Virus record (IMG/VR): IMGVR_UViG_3300029910_000080
Location: 1 to 28,486 of that record
Reading direction: 5' to 3' (one strand)
Origin: a virus
DNA: 28,486 nucleotides
This document shows, piece after piece, positions 4,208 through 13,076 of the stretch. Both the position numbers and the translations under genes were made by a program. Each line of letters starts with the position of its first letter. Position 1 is the first letter of the stretch. The notes under the pieces were generated by a model. The model made no database searches, was not told the DNA's origin, and saw nothing but the letters and a program-made list of their open reading frames with translations.

Positions 4208-6307
4208 ATGCAACTCGATGACCTTTTTCTATTTGCGGGAGAAGGGCTGAATATTCAAAACGCTATTAACAGAGTTGCGGCAGGCGGAAAAAAGGCAATT
4301 GTTATTCCCGCTTGGTACACAGGCACCGATTCCTTCACCAATCCCAGCAATGTTCCCATCATCGATTTGCGTGCCTCTGGCCTATCCACTGGATTGGGCG
4401 GGCCGCTGGCAAGCAGCAGTGGTATTGCAAGCAATGTGAATGGCGCACCGACGCTGGTTACTGCGGGCTTGATGGCGCAATATGCGCTGCTCGACGGCGC
4501 GGGAAGTCAAATTTCAGATTCATCTGGAAACGGCAACACTGGAACATTTGCAGCGGGCGCACAAGCTCCGACATGGTTGACGAACGGTTTGTCCTTCGCA
4601 GGTTCTTCCCAGCAATATGTTTCACTTCCTGCCGCACTTAACAATGCAAAAAGCGTGATGATCTGCGCTGCGTATCCGAAAACGGGAGCCGCTGGCGTAG
4701 ACACACGCACGCCTTTTTTGATGAGCAATAATGGCGGTGCGGGTACGACTGGTGGTGTGTATTTTGGACCAGAAAATATTACGGGCAGCGCGGGACCGCA
4801 AGAAGGTTCTCCGAACAACACCGCTTCTATGCGTTTGGGCTCGCATCAAGGTTCCAACTTTGGAACAGGTGTGCGAGGCTTCGTCAATGGACCTGTTACT
4901 GTTGCTTGGGTTTTGAGCAGTCCGAATGACTTGATTTATATAAACGGCGCGCAGCCATCGGCATATTTGTACAGCATTAATAGTTCTGCTGGCCAGGTGG
5001 GCGCAGGAAATTATCAACTTGGCGGGTCCGCGACCGGAGATACCGTGGCGCGTTTTCTTACTGGTCAGATATATTACGCTCTGTTTTACTCGACCGTACT
5101 TACTCCAGCGCAAGTTTTGCAAAACACCGCGTTCTTGAACCAACAAATGGTCAATCGCGGCATCGCGGTAACACCATACTCCAGTTTCAATTCTCACAAC
5201 ACCGATACAGTGATGGTAGACGGTGACTCGATTCCGGCAGGTGTCGGCGGCGCTCCAGCATCAACGCTTATCACTCTGACCGACTCAAATTTCGTCGTGG
5301 GCAACAACGCTCTTGGTGGAACCACCAGCTTGGAAGAGTTGACGGATGGCGGCACATCTGTGGACCCGGCCTTTAATCCTGGCGGGGCGAAAAATGTTTG
5401 TGTATTGTGGTGCGGAACAAACGATGGTCCATCAAACCCACAGCAAACAATTTCGAATTTGGCCGCGTATGCGCGCGCTCGTCGTTCCCTTGGTTGGAAA
5501 GTTCTTGTTTGCACGATGCTATCGCGAGTCAGTTTGGATTCGTGGAAGAACACGTTGAACGGATTGATTCGTCCTGCCTGGAGCGAGTGGGCGGACGGTC
5601 TGATTGACATGGCCGCAAATCCCAACTTGGGTGCAGACGGCGCTTACTCTAATCTTGCCTATTTTAACTCGGACCAGACTCACCCGACTCCGAACGCAGA
5701 ATACAACATCATCACCTTCATGATGCAGCAAGCAATAAATCGCTTGTACGGCAATCGAGATTTTTCTTCGGCACGCACGGTGACATCTGGCGCGCCATCT
5801 GCGACTGCGATTACCGCAGCTTCCCAGACGGGCAACATGATGACGTTCACAAGCACGTTGAACCCGCCTGTAGGGTCGATGTGCATCGTGACAGGCATGA
5901 CGCCGACAGCGTATAACAGTTCCAACAGCGGTTCTGGCGCATGGTTGGTGGTGACTTCATCTGCCACGCAATTCACCGCTTACAATTTTACGACGGGCTT
6001 GGGTGTGGGAACAGGATTTGGAGTAGCTTCCGTTCCTTTGCAACTTGATTCTGACGTGTGTGTGATTCTGGGCGGCAGCTCTTCAGGACAGAACTTCACT
6101 TTGCAAAGTGCAGTAGGCTACACAGGTCAAAAACTTTTCTTCAGAAACACAAATTCGAATTCTTGGACTGTAACTCCCTTCGGGACCGAAACGATTAACG
6201 GTGCTTCGTCAATCACGGTCGCCGCAGGAGCGACGTTGGTACTTGAGAGCGTGCTCGTTTCTGCATCTGCTGCCGGGGCAAACTGGCTGTCAGTTCAAAA
6301 CAGTTAA
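4208..6307 (+). CDS. Tail/receptor-binding protein: LamG-like plus SGNH hydrolase
   Basis: This 699-residue protein looks like a tail fibre or spike with an enzymatic domain. Residues about 1-60 form an N-terminal module seen on phage fibres (NAINRVAAGGKKAIVIPAWYTGTD). About 85-315 resembles a concanavalin/LamG jelly roll, with the D-x-SGNGNTGTF signature and an LTPAQVLQN end. About 335-510 is an SGNH/GDSL hydrolase: block I GDS at 339-341 (nucleophile S341), block III GTND at 403-406, and the D489-x-x-H492 catalytic pair. The C-terminal 150 residues are a beta-rich tip. SGNH enzymes on tails usually de-acetylate or de-esterify cell-surface glycans, so it probably processes the host receptor. 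AGGGA precedes the ATG. The next gene is another fibre-like protein. Confidence 0.82.
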   Translation: MQLDDLFLFAGEGLNIQNAINRVAAGGKKAIVIPAWYTGTDSFTNPSNVPIIDLRASGLSTGLGGPLASSSGIASNVNGAPTLVTAGLMAQYALLDGAGSQISDSSGNGNTGTFAAGAQAPTWLTNGLSFAGSSQQYVSLPAALNNAKSVMICAAYPKTGAAGVDTRTPFLMSNNGGAGTTGGVYFGPENITGSAGPQEGSPNNTASMRLGSHQGSNFGTGVRGFVNGPVTVAWVLSSPNDLIYINGAQPSAYLYSINSSAGQVGAGNYQLGGSATGDTVARFLTGQIYYALFYSTVLTPAQVLQNTAFLNQQMVNRGIAVTPYSSFNSHNTDTVMVDGDSIPAGVGGAPASTLITLTDSNFVVGNNALGGTTSLEELTDGGTSVDPAFNPGGAKNVCVLWCGTNDGPSNPQQTISNLAAYARARRSLGWKVLVCTMLSRVSLDSWKNTLNGLIRPAWSEWADGLIDMAANPNLGADGAYSNLAYFNSDQTHPTPNAEYNIITFMMQQAINRLYGNRDFSSARTVTSGAPSATAITAASQTGNMMTFTSTLNPPVGSMCIVTGMTPTAYNSSNSGSGAWLVVTSSATQFTAYNFTTGLGVGTGFGVASVPLQLDSDVCVILGGSSSGQNFTLQSAVGYTGQKLFFRNTNSNSWTVTPFGTETINGASSITVAAGATLVLESVLVSASAAGANWLSVQNS

Positions 6308-6317
6308 GGATTAATCG

Positions 6318-7034
6318 ATGGCAGGAGCATTCGTTCAAGGCGTAAGCACCACGGCGAGCATGACCAGCACGCAAACGCCCGCGTTGCAATTTACGACTCA
6401 AAACACTGGCCCAGGCAATATGTTGATTGTGGGGATTCAAATCTTCAACAATCCCGCAGCTACGTTGTCCAGCGTTTCCGATACGGATGGTGGCGGGACT
6501 TGGGTAGTTCTTCCTGGTGTGCTACAGGCTCCTCCTAATTACAACATATATTTTGCTTACAAGTTTGGAACAAACGGCGGTACGAAACCGACAATCACTT
6601 GTCATTTGAGTGCGTCGGCTTCTGTATCCTTGATGGAAATCGGAGAAATCAGCGGGGTGAACACGCTGAGAAACGCAAACTCTGCGGCTTTCTCTACCAC
6701 AACTTCTCCTGTTAGCCCGTCGATTGTAACGATGAGTGGTGACTTTCTCATTGGATGGCTTGGACTAAACGCTGCGGAAACATTAACCAGCCTTACTGCG
6801 GGTTCTGGTTTCACGATTGGAGAAACCGCAGGGTCGAGCGGAACGGTAGTATTCAACGCTTTTGAGTATGGCACAGCCGCAGGCAACAGTGCGACAGCCG
6901 GATGGGGTTTGCTGATAACGCAATCAGGTGGCGCGGGTATCGCGGCATTCTACCAAGCATCTGCTGGTGGTGGCGGTAACGAGTCATGGCTTGGCATCGG
7001 ACTGAACAATGGTCTGCGCGGCGTAAGACACTAA
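6318..7034 (+). CDS. Beta-rich fibre-like protein (238 aa)
   Basis: The protein is rich in Gly, Ser, Thr and Ala with alternating hydrophobic strands and few charged residues, as in virion surface or tail fibre beta-sandwiches. There is no signal peptide and no catalytic motif I recognise. The C-terminus (SAGGGGNESWLGIGLNNGLRG) is glycine-rich. AAGGA precedes the ATG, and it lies 10 bases after the SGNH fibre gene, so it is probably part of the same adsorption apparatus. An accessory fibre or head decoration protein are alternatives. Confidence 0.6.
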   Translation: MAGAFVQGVSTTASMTSTQTPALQFTTQNTGPGNMLIVGIQIFNNPAATLSSVSDTDGGGTWVVLPGVLQAPPNYNIYFAYKFGTNGGTKPTITCHLSASASVSLMEIGEISGVNTLRNANSAAFSTTTSPVSPSIVTMSGDFLIGWLGLNAAETLTSLTAGSGFTIGETAGSSGTVVFNAFEYGTAAGNSATAGWGLLITQSGGAGIAAFYQASAGGGGNESWLGIGLNNGLRGVRH

Positions 7035-7050
7035 ATTTTAGGGACACACA

Positions 7051-7362
7051 ATGGCAAACCTTCTCACAAACAATCCAATCCGTATCGACACCGCGATGCT
7101 CACATCATGGAAGGCTCAAATCGCAGCATCGAACGGAACTTTCTACGATTTGCGAATTGAAAAGATTGAATGGAAGAGCCCGGTCACTGCGACCACCGAC
7201 ACTTTCTCAATCGAAGACCAAAACGCTTTCAACCTTTTGCAGGGCACCTGCGAAGTTGCTGGTCAATCTCAGATTTGGGATTGGACGGCCAAGCCGAAGC
7301 GTTGGCGCGATTTCACGGTGAACCAAATTTCCAGCGGCGTACTTTGGATTTGGCTCACATAA
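7051..7362 (+). CDS. Hypothetical protein, likely virion-associated (103 aa)
   Basis: No family is recognised. The protein is soluble, with several aromatic residues late (QIWDWTAKPKRWRDFTVNQ, GVLWIWLT). AGGGA is well placed before the ATG. It is third in a run of closely spaced fibre-type genes, which suggests a structural or assembly role such as a small tail or chaperone protein; this is inferred from position only. Confidence 0.6.
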   Translation: MANLLTNNPIRIDTAMLTSWKAQIAASNGTFYDLRIEKIEWKSPVTATTDTFSIEDQNAFNLLQGTCEVAGQSQIWDWTAKPKRWRDFTVNQISSGVLWIWLT

Positions 7363-7431
7363 AAAGATTCCTACTACTGCCCGCGAGGGAGTGGCGCATT
7401 AGCAGTAAAATTCAGTAAGAAGGACAATCAC

Positions 7432-7710
7432 ATGTACAGCAAGCGCGATTCAAAAGACCCGATGCCAACAGCGAAGAATACAGGTCGCGATGGTAAGGAC
7501 GGCGGTGGCAACACTCCTGTCGGCGGCGAGAAGCATGACTGCAAGAAGGCTGAGCGTGTAACGGCAAAGTCACGCTTCGATGACACCGTGAGCGGCCCGA
7601 TGCAGCCAACCCGTAACGACAACGGCGACGGCAACACCCCGGTCAACAACGCCAAGGAAACACATGACTCCAAGAAGGCCGAGCGCATCAGCGCTTCAAA
7701 GCGCTTCTAA
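7432..7710 (+). CDS. Low-complexity protein with a tandem internal repeat (92 aa)
   Basis: The protein is hydrophilic and probably disordered. It is two copies of one unit: residues about 16-49 and 59-92 each run from an Asn/Gly/Asp-rich segment (GNTPV) through a linker to a basic helix (KKAERVTAKSRF and KKAERISASKRF). The repeated basic helix could bind nucleic acid or an acidic partner. AAGAAGGA precedes the ATG. It is upstream of two more disordered proteins and the terminase. Function is unknown. Confidence 0.65.
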   Translation: MYSKRDSKDPMPTAKNTGRDGKDGGGNTPVGGEKHDCKKAERVTAKSRFDDTVSGPMQPTRNDNGDGNTPVNNAKETHDSKKAERISASKRF

Positions 7711-7777
7711 GTCTCCGTTCAAGCGCGGGCACTAATCCTGCCCGCCTGAACAACCAATCTTGAACGAGGGAAATACA

Positions 7778-8197
7778 ATGGCAGACATGCCCATGCAAGA
7801 CCCAACAGCAGGAGCCCAGGCAACCGCCGCTCCAATTCTGTCCAAGGATAACGGACCAAAGATGAAGTCCGAGCCGAAGCAGAAGACTGAGCCGCGCGAA
7901 CAGCGTCAGCCAGGCGGCAAGAAAAAGAAGCCGAAGCACACCCACATCGAGCACCACGAAGATGGTACGCACACCTCACGTCACACGGACGCGGCGGGTA
8001 AGGAAATGGCCAGCTATACTTCACCAGACCTTGACGGCGCGCACGACGGGCTAGAACAACACGTTGGCGACGCGAACGCAGCGGCACCAGACGCTGGCGC
8101 AATGCCCCAGGGCGGCGCACCGGATGCAGGCGCACAGCCTGACCCGAACGCTCCAGCAGCAGGCGGCGCACCTCAGCAGCCGACACCAGGAGCCTAA
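7778..8197 (+). CDS. Low-complexity His/Pro/Ala-rich protein (139 aa)
   Basis: The open frame extends back to a TTG at 7760, but GAGGG sits just before the ATG at 7778, which is chosen. Residues about 22-54 are strongly basic (KMKSEPKQKTEP, GGKKKKPK) and lead into a histidine-rich strand (HTHIEHHEDGTHTSRH). A short conserved-looking segment (YTSPDLDGAHDGLEQHVGD) follows, then an Ala/Pro/Gly-rich tail. Proteins of this composition occur near terminase genes in several phages; their role is not known. It is 1 base from the next gene. Confidence 0.62.
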   Translation: MADMPMQDPTAGAQATAAPILSKDNGPKMKSEPKQKTEPREQRQPGGKKKKPKHTHIEHHEDGTHTSRHTDAAGKEMASYTSPDLDGAHDGLEQHVGDANAAAPDAGAMPQGGAPDAGAQPDPNAPAAGGAPQQPTPGA

Positions 8198-8198
8198 A

Positions 8199-8711
8199 AT
8201 GGCACAGCAAGGCGACCCAGTTTCAACAGCGAAGAATATCCTGTCGAACGCCAACAAGGCTTTCCCAAGCTCTATGGCCAAGGCAGCAGGTTCCACCACT
8301 GGCGTCAACGCTCCGAAGCCGACAAACACAGCGAAGGCTGGCGGCGACGGAATGATGGCGACAGCGAACAAAGGCATTGCAGAAGCTGCGAAGCATTCTG
8401 GTTCGGTAGCCGATACCAATCGTCAAGTAGGACAAGAAGAGATGGACAAGACCATGCCCGTTATGCACGACGGTGGCGTAGTCAAGCAAGATGGCCCTCA
8501 CTATCTTCAGGCAGGCGAAACAGTAATTCCGGCAAGTGGACGACAGTCAGAATATCGCAAGGTGTTCGAAGCTCGCGGCGCTGCTGGCAAGCACAAGTGG
8601 GGCGGCAACACCAAGCCAACTCCAGCAAAGGAACAGACTCGCCAAGATGGCGGCAACACGCCAGCCAAAGGCGAACACGCTGTCAAAGGTGAAGAACACC
8701 TAGAGGCATAG
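8199..8711 (+). CDS. Low-complexity protein with DGG/GE-V-IPA motif (170 aa)
   Basis: The start is the ATG at 8199 immediately after the previous stop. Longer upstream frames overlap the preceding gene and are rejected. The protein is Ala/Gly/Lys/Thr-rich and mostly disordered, with one ordered-looking motif around the middle, MHDGGVVKQDGPHYLQAGETVIPA, of a type that recurs in phage proteins (a DGG..G.Y.L..GE.V.PA hairpin). The C-terminal 50 residues repeat Gly-Gly-Asn-Thr elements like those in the 92-residue protein upstream. It may be an internal virion or scaffolding-related protein, which is unproven. It ends 1 base before terL. Confidence 0.62.
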   Translation: MAQQGDPVSTAKNILSNANKAFPSSMAKAAGSTTGVNAPKPTNTAKAGGDGMMATANKGIAEAAKHSGSVADTNRQVGQEEMDKTMPVMHDGGVVKQDGPHYLQAGETVIPASGRQSEYRKVFEARGAAGKHKWGGNTKPTPAKEQTRQDGGNTPAKGEHAVKGEEHLEA

Positions 8712-8712
8712 A

Positions 8713-10536
8713 ATGGACATCTACAATCTCAATGACCCAGGCATGCAGATTCGTCTGAGCATTGAAACCGTCCAGTCGATGTCGACTACCGCGCAAGATG
8801 CGGTTAGATTTGCGATGACACACAGTTTGCGCTTTCTGGCGAACTGCGTTCTTCGTCCTTCGAACGCCAAGAAGTTCCCGACCCTGGTCGAGAAAGTTCA
8901 CGGTCGCATCATCGACGCTTTTCCGAAGTGTGACCCAGACAAGCCAGTCGAAGAGTGGAGCGCGTTCGAAGAACACGTTATCCTCGCTTCGCGTGGGATG
9001 TTGAAGTCCACGATTGGTGCGGCCTGGCTGACCCAAGCAATTTTGTGTGCGCCGGATTTGCGCGCGCTCATTATCTCGGGAAAGATTGACAAGTCGCAAA
9101 GCATTCTTGATATTGCCCGCAAGCCGTTTCTGACGAACGCAGTCGTTCGCTTCATGTTCCCAGACTGGGCGATAGATGATTCGAACATCACGGCAGAAGA
9201 GTTCACAACTCCGCGCCGCGACCCCGAAATTGATTATCGCGACCCGACCCTGGCAGTGGCCAGCTTCGATTCAGTCAAGGCTGGATGGCACGGCGACTTT
9301 GTTCTGTTGGACGACGCGACAAACGAGCAAAATTCGAACAACCTTGAAAATTGCGAAAAGACTCACGGGTCTTACGACGAAACAGACGAGCTAGTCGAGC
9401 CGGGAATGTCTAAGCGTATCTTCTTGGGCACTAAATGGCACGAAGAAGATTTGCCCGCGTACATCGTTAAGAAGAGCCAAGAGGATTTTGAGAAATCCGG
9501 TGAACAAACTTGCAAGTTGTTTGTCTTGCCTGCATGGACGTTGCGCGCTGATGGTTCGGTAGCCGAAGTTGATGCACGCAAAGAGCGCGAGAAGAACGGT
9601 ATTCTGACCGCCGCTGATGTCGATTTGACCTGGCCTGAGAAACTTAGTGCACGTTTCTTGTTCAAGATTTACCACAAGAACCGTGAAGATTTCTACAAGC
9701 AATATCTGCTCGACGCTTCTCTGGAAATGCCAAAGGCTTTTACAGAAGAAGTGATGAACCTGCAATCGGTCGAACGTGCGGAGTGGTTGAAGATTCCGAT
9801 TCACGACCGCGCAGTCGCTATCCACTGGGATATGGGTTCGGTGTGGAGCAAACGCAGAGAAATTGGTGAAGTTGATTATTCTTGCGGTGTGGTTGTTCTT
9901 TTCCAGAAGAGTACGCAAAAAGCTTTTGTCGTGCAGACCACGATGACACGCTTCTCGAAAGGCAAGGACATGGTTGCCGCGATAGTGAATCTGTACATGC
10001 AGGCAATGGCAATCGGCCCCATCATCGGCCACAGCGCGGAAGACGCGGTGGGCGTCCGAAACATTGAGGGCTATGTAATCGAAGCAGCAAAGAAGCTGGA
10101 CTTCGACATCATGCCTCTGAATTTCATCTTGCCCCAAAAAGGTCAAGGCGCAGTAGGCAATCTGAAAAACGTGAACATCGCGATGCTCGCAAGCGCGATG
10201 ACCGGACCAATCAACAAGGTAACAAAGAAACTTGAACCCGGCTTCGTGTTCCTGAGCAAGGACATGAATCACTACGACGAAATTCGAGCGCAGTTCGAAA
10301 AGTGGTCCGTCGACGCAAAGCGTCGCAAGGATGACGGCCCTGATTGCATCGCTCAAGTTTGGAAGCACTATCGTGATTTGATAAATCTTGATGTCGTCAA
10401 CGTGATGCAGTCCGAAGGCCCCATTCTATCCTGGGAGCCCGAGCCTCCTAAAGCGGAAGCGTACGACCCGCACGCGGACGAGTCGAACGCAGACACGCAA
10501 TACCTGGACCAAGATACCACCCACTTCTTTGCATAG
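8713..10536 (+). CDS. terL: Terminase large subunit
   Basis: This 607-residue protein is the packaging motor ATPase/nuclease. The ATPase half has a Walker-A-like ASRGMLKST (92-100, K98) and Walker B FVLLDD (D200, D201). The nuclease half has an RNase H-like acidic set: D373 in HWDMG, E443/D444 in GHSAEDAVG, and D540-D544 in DDGPD. Length and order match TerL proteins. GAGG precedes the ATG. It is followed 8 bases later by the portal gene, the usual order. No small terminase subunit is recognised in the window; one may lie outside or be among the small unknowns. Confidence 0.93.
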   Translation: MDIYNLNDPGMQIRLSIETVQSMSTTAQDAVRFAMTHSLRFLANCVLRPSNAKKFPTLVEKVHGRIIDAFPKCDPDKPVEEWSAFEEHVILASRGMLKSTIGAAWLTQAILCAPDLRALIISGKIDKSQSILDIARKPFLTNAVVRFMFPDWAIDDSNITAEEFTTPRRDPEIDYRDPTLAVASFDSVKAGWHGDFVLLDDATNEQNSNNLENCEKTHGSYDETDELVEPGMSKRIFLGTKWHEEDLPAYIVKKSQEDFEKSGEQTCKLFVLPAWTLRADGSVAEVDARKEREKNGILTAADVDLTWPEKLSARFLFKIYHKNREDFYKQYLLDASLEMPKAFTEEVMNLQSVERAEWLKIPIHDRAVAIHWDMGSVWSKRREIGEVDYSCGVVVLFQKSTQKAFVVQTTMTRFSKGKDMVAAIVNLYMQAMAIGPIIGHSAEDAVGVRNIEGYVIEAAKKLDFDIMPLNFILPQKGQGAVGNLKNVNIAMLASAMTGPINKVTKKLEPGFVFLSKDMNHYDEIRAQFEKWSVDAKRRKDDGPDCIAQVWKHYRDLINLDVVNVMQSEGPILSWEPEPPKAEAYDPHADESNADTQYLDQDTTHFFA

Positions 10537-10544
10537 AGGATTGA

Positions 10545-12647
10545 ATGATTCTCCCGCAGCCAAATACGACCGCTATGCCGCTGAACCAGAAGACTGAGGA
10601 TTTCAGTCTCCAGGGTGGCAAAGTCAAAACCGAAGATTCTGCTCTATCGCTGGTTATCCAGGCGACGGAGCGTGCCGAAAAGTTTCTCATGGCGCGTCTG
10701 TGGTTGTCGGAATGGCGCGTTGCGAAGCAGCTCTATGATGCACCGAACCGCCAGCAGTATTGGCGCGACACGCGTGTGCCTCGCTCAAACAATTCGTTCC
10801 CGTTGTGTCAACAGCACGTAAGTTCTATCATGGACCAGGCTTTGCCCGCGCTGTTCCCCGAGCTGACTCCGTTTGCGACCGAGCCCAATGAAGGCACGCC
10901 TCGCCAAGTTGCGCGTGGTTGGGAAAGTATTTTGTCAAATCAATTGCGTCAGGCCAACGTCAAGGCAACTTGCCGTTTGATTATGAAGGACGCATTGATT
11001 TTCGGCACGGGCTTGGGCAAGTTTGGATTTGAGTCCTACGAAAAGAAAATCACACGCTACAAGCGCGCCGTTCAGCCGTCGTCAATTCCGAGCCCGATTC
11101 CTGGTCAGCCTCCGACCATCATCGACACGGTAGAGTCAGACGAGTTGGTAGAGTACGACAGTGTCGAACTTATCGCACAGCCGTATCTCAAGCGCGTTGA
11201 AATCAACCATCTTTTGGTGAGCCCAGACTTGCGCTCACCAGATGTTCGCGAAGCCATGTACGTCGTTTACCGCGACTACTTGACCCTGCGCGACTTGAAC
11301 CGTCTACGCGACTTCGAAGGGTACATGATTCCTTCGGAAGCCGATTTGAAGAGATTGGCAGAGCCTCCGAACGAACAAGCCCCTTCGTCTGTGATGGAAT
11401 CTGAAGGCACATCATATCCCACACAGGGACACCGCGCGCTTCCGCGTTACATGGACGCCAGCCCAGACCCGATGGACCACAAGCTTGAGGTTCTGGAATA
11501 CTGGACTGCTGACACGTGCATCGTAGTGTTGCAGCGCAAACTAATTATCCGCAACATGGGCAACCCGTTTGGGGTCATCCCGTTCGTGTCCTGCTTCTGG
11601 GACGACGTTCCGGGCACGTTCTACTCGTACGGCATCCCGCGTCGCATCGGCGGCGTACAGACTCACATTCAGGGACTGCGCAACAAGCGTATGGACTCTA
11701 TCAACCTCAACATGCAAAACATGTGGAAGGTTTTGAAGGGTGACAACATCGCCGCGCAGCCCATCAAGTCGTATCCTGGCGCTGTGTTCAAAGTTTCGAG
11801 CATGGAGAACTTCGAGCCGCTTGTGAAGCAGCCTGTCCTTCCTGAAACGTACAAGGAAGAAGATGTGCTGGTCGCGGACGCCGAGAAGACCACAGGCGCA
11901 AACTCTATCACTGTCCAAGGTGGTCAGAGCAGCGCAGGCAAGGGCACAGGCATGCGTACCGCTGCGGGAGCATCAGCAGTATCGAGCGCTTCGACCAATC
12001 GTATCCAGAGTTTCGTGGACGTATGCGCTTTGCAGGTTTTGATTCCCGTGCTGTACTCGTTTTTGAAGATGGACCGTATGTGGTTGCCGCCAGCGAAGAT
12101 GCGTGAAATTGTTGGACGCTCTGTATGGCAGGCCATGCAGCAAGACCACAAGGGCGACTTGTTGCTCGATATGACCAACAATTCCGATATCGAATTCAAG
12201 ATGCTGGCTGGTTCGAACCTTGCCGCGAAGGCGCGCATGATTCAATCGTTGCCGCTCCAGGGTCAGATTCTCATGTCTCCTGCTGTCAACACAGGTTTGG
12301 CATCAATCAATAAGAAAGTTAACTGGCTGGAGTACACCCGCCGCGTGGAAGTTTCAGGCGGATGGGACGGCGAAGACGACATGATTATTGACATGACGGA
12401 CCAGGACAAGCAAGCAGCAGCTCAGAACAATCCGAAGATGATTGACATGAAGGCGACGCAGGCACGCTTGGCCCAGATGCACGACAGCGCTTCGAAGCTT
12501 TCAGCACAAGAGCACGCACAGACAATGGAACAGAACAGTTCGTCCGCGCTTGATGGCGCGAGCCAGGCTATTCTCGTGAAGTCTCTGGAGCGTCAACAGG
12601 AAAAGGAAGAAGGCACCGAGTTGTCAGGCGGACTTCTTGGGGAGTAG
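10545..12647 (+). CDS. Portal protein
   Basis: This 700-residue protein forms the dodecameric portal at the packaging vertex. Portal-type features are the N-terminal segment KFLMARLWLSEWRVAKQLYDAPNRQQYWRDT, the following membrane-free helical wing, the GTGLGKFGFESYEKK hairpin, the GVIPFVSCFWDDVPGTFYSYGIPRRIG region and the long helical C-terminus. Its size fits podovirus-type or other long portals. GAGGA is placed before the ATG, and it directly follows terL. The acidic, Gln/Ala-rich tail (about 640-700) is a plausible barrel. Confidence 0.9.
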   Translation: MILPQPNTTAMPLNQKTEDFSLQGGKVKTEDSALSLVIQATERAEKFLMARLWLSEWRVAKQLYDAPNRQQYWRDTRVPRSNNSFPLCQQHVSSIMDQALPALFPELTPFATEPNEGTPRQVARGWESILSNQLRQANVKATCRLIMKDALIFGTGLGKFGFESYEKKITRYKRAVQPSSIPSPIPGQPPTIIDTVESDELVEYDSVELIAQPYLKRVEINHLLVSPDLRSPDVREAMYVVYRDYLTLRDLNRLRDFEGYMIPSEADLKRLAEPPNEQAPSSVMESEGTSYPTQGHRALPRYMDASPDPMDHKLEVLEYWTADTCIVVLQRKLIIRNMGNPFGVIPFVSCFWDDVPGTFYSYGIPRRIGGVQTHIQGLRNKRMDSINLNMQNMWKVLKGDNIAAQPIKSYPGAVFKVSSMENFEPLVKQPVLPETYKEEDVLVADAEKTTGANSITVQGGQSSAGKGTGMRTAAGASAVSSASTNRIQSFVDVCALQVLIPVLYSFLKMDRMWLPPAKMREIVGRSVWQAMQQDHKGDLLLDMTNNSDIEFKMLAGSNLAAKARMIQSLPLQGQILMSPAVNTGLASINKKVNWLEYTRRVEVSGGWDGEDDMIIDMTDQDKQAAAQNNPKMIDMKATQARLAQMHDSASKLSAQEHAQTMEQNSSSALDGASQAILVKSLERQQEKEEGTELSGGLLGE

Positions 12648-12650
12648 TTC

Positions 12651-13034
12651 ATGGCTCGACGTTTCATTGACGGCATCGTAGTAGAGTCGACCGAACAGAT
12701 TGGCATCGACATCGAAGATGCTCTTTATTCAGACGACTCAGGCACCTCGGAAACTTTCTCGCAAGAAGAATACGCAAGCGCGATGAAGGAATACGAAACC
12801 GCTCAGCTCATCAAGACCTTGGCTTTGATGGAACAATTCAAGGCCCTTGTTAGATTGGCAGAAGAGCAAGCCAACTTTGCCCGCGAGGCAGAGTTAAACT
12901 ATTCCGGTGTCGAGCAAAATAGAATCGCGCAACTGCGTCAAGCTCGCATCAGTACGAAGTTCACATTTGATTTTATGCGCAATACAGTCGAGAGCGCCGC
13001 ATCCGTACAGCGTCCCGTTCTCGTCCGAGATTAA
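12651..13034 (+). CDS. Hypothetical head-region protein (127 aa)
   Basis: No family is recognised. The N-terminal third is acidic (IDIEDALYSDDSGTSETFSQEEY), followed by a long helix likely to form a coiled coil (about 43-85, rich in Glu, Ala and Leu) and a basic C-terminus. It begins 3 bases after the portal stop and precedes the candidate scaffold, so a role in head assembly is probable from position only. Confidence 0.65.
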   Translation: MARRFIDGIVVESTEQIGIDIEDALYSDDSGTSETFSQEEYASAMKEYETAQLIKTLALMEQFKALVRLAEEQANFAREAELNYSGVEQNRIAQLRQARISTKFTFDFMRNTVESAASVQRPVLVRD

Positions 13035-13076
13035 CGACCCAAGTCGCCGGGATTGGTGACAAAAGGAGAATTGCAA

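Noticed and set aside
4009-4221. 70-codon + strand frame overlapping the 63-aa gene and the fibre gene start
   Set aside because: It has no ribosome binding site, and the overlapping frame has a well-placed GAGGGGAGC.
9391-10368. Long minus-strand frame of 325 codons opposite TerL
   Set aside because: It is antisense to a clear TerL with catalytic motifs and has no ribosome binding site or recognisable domain.
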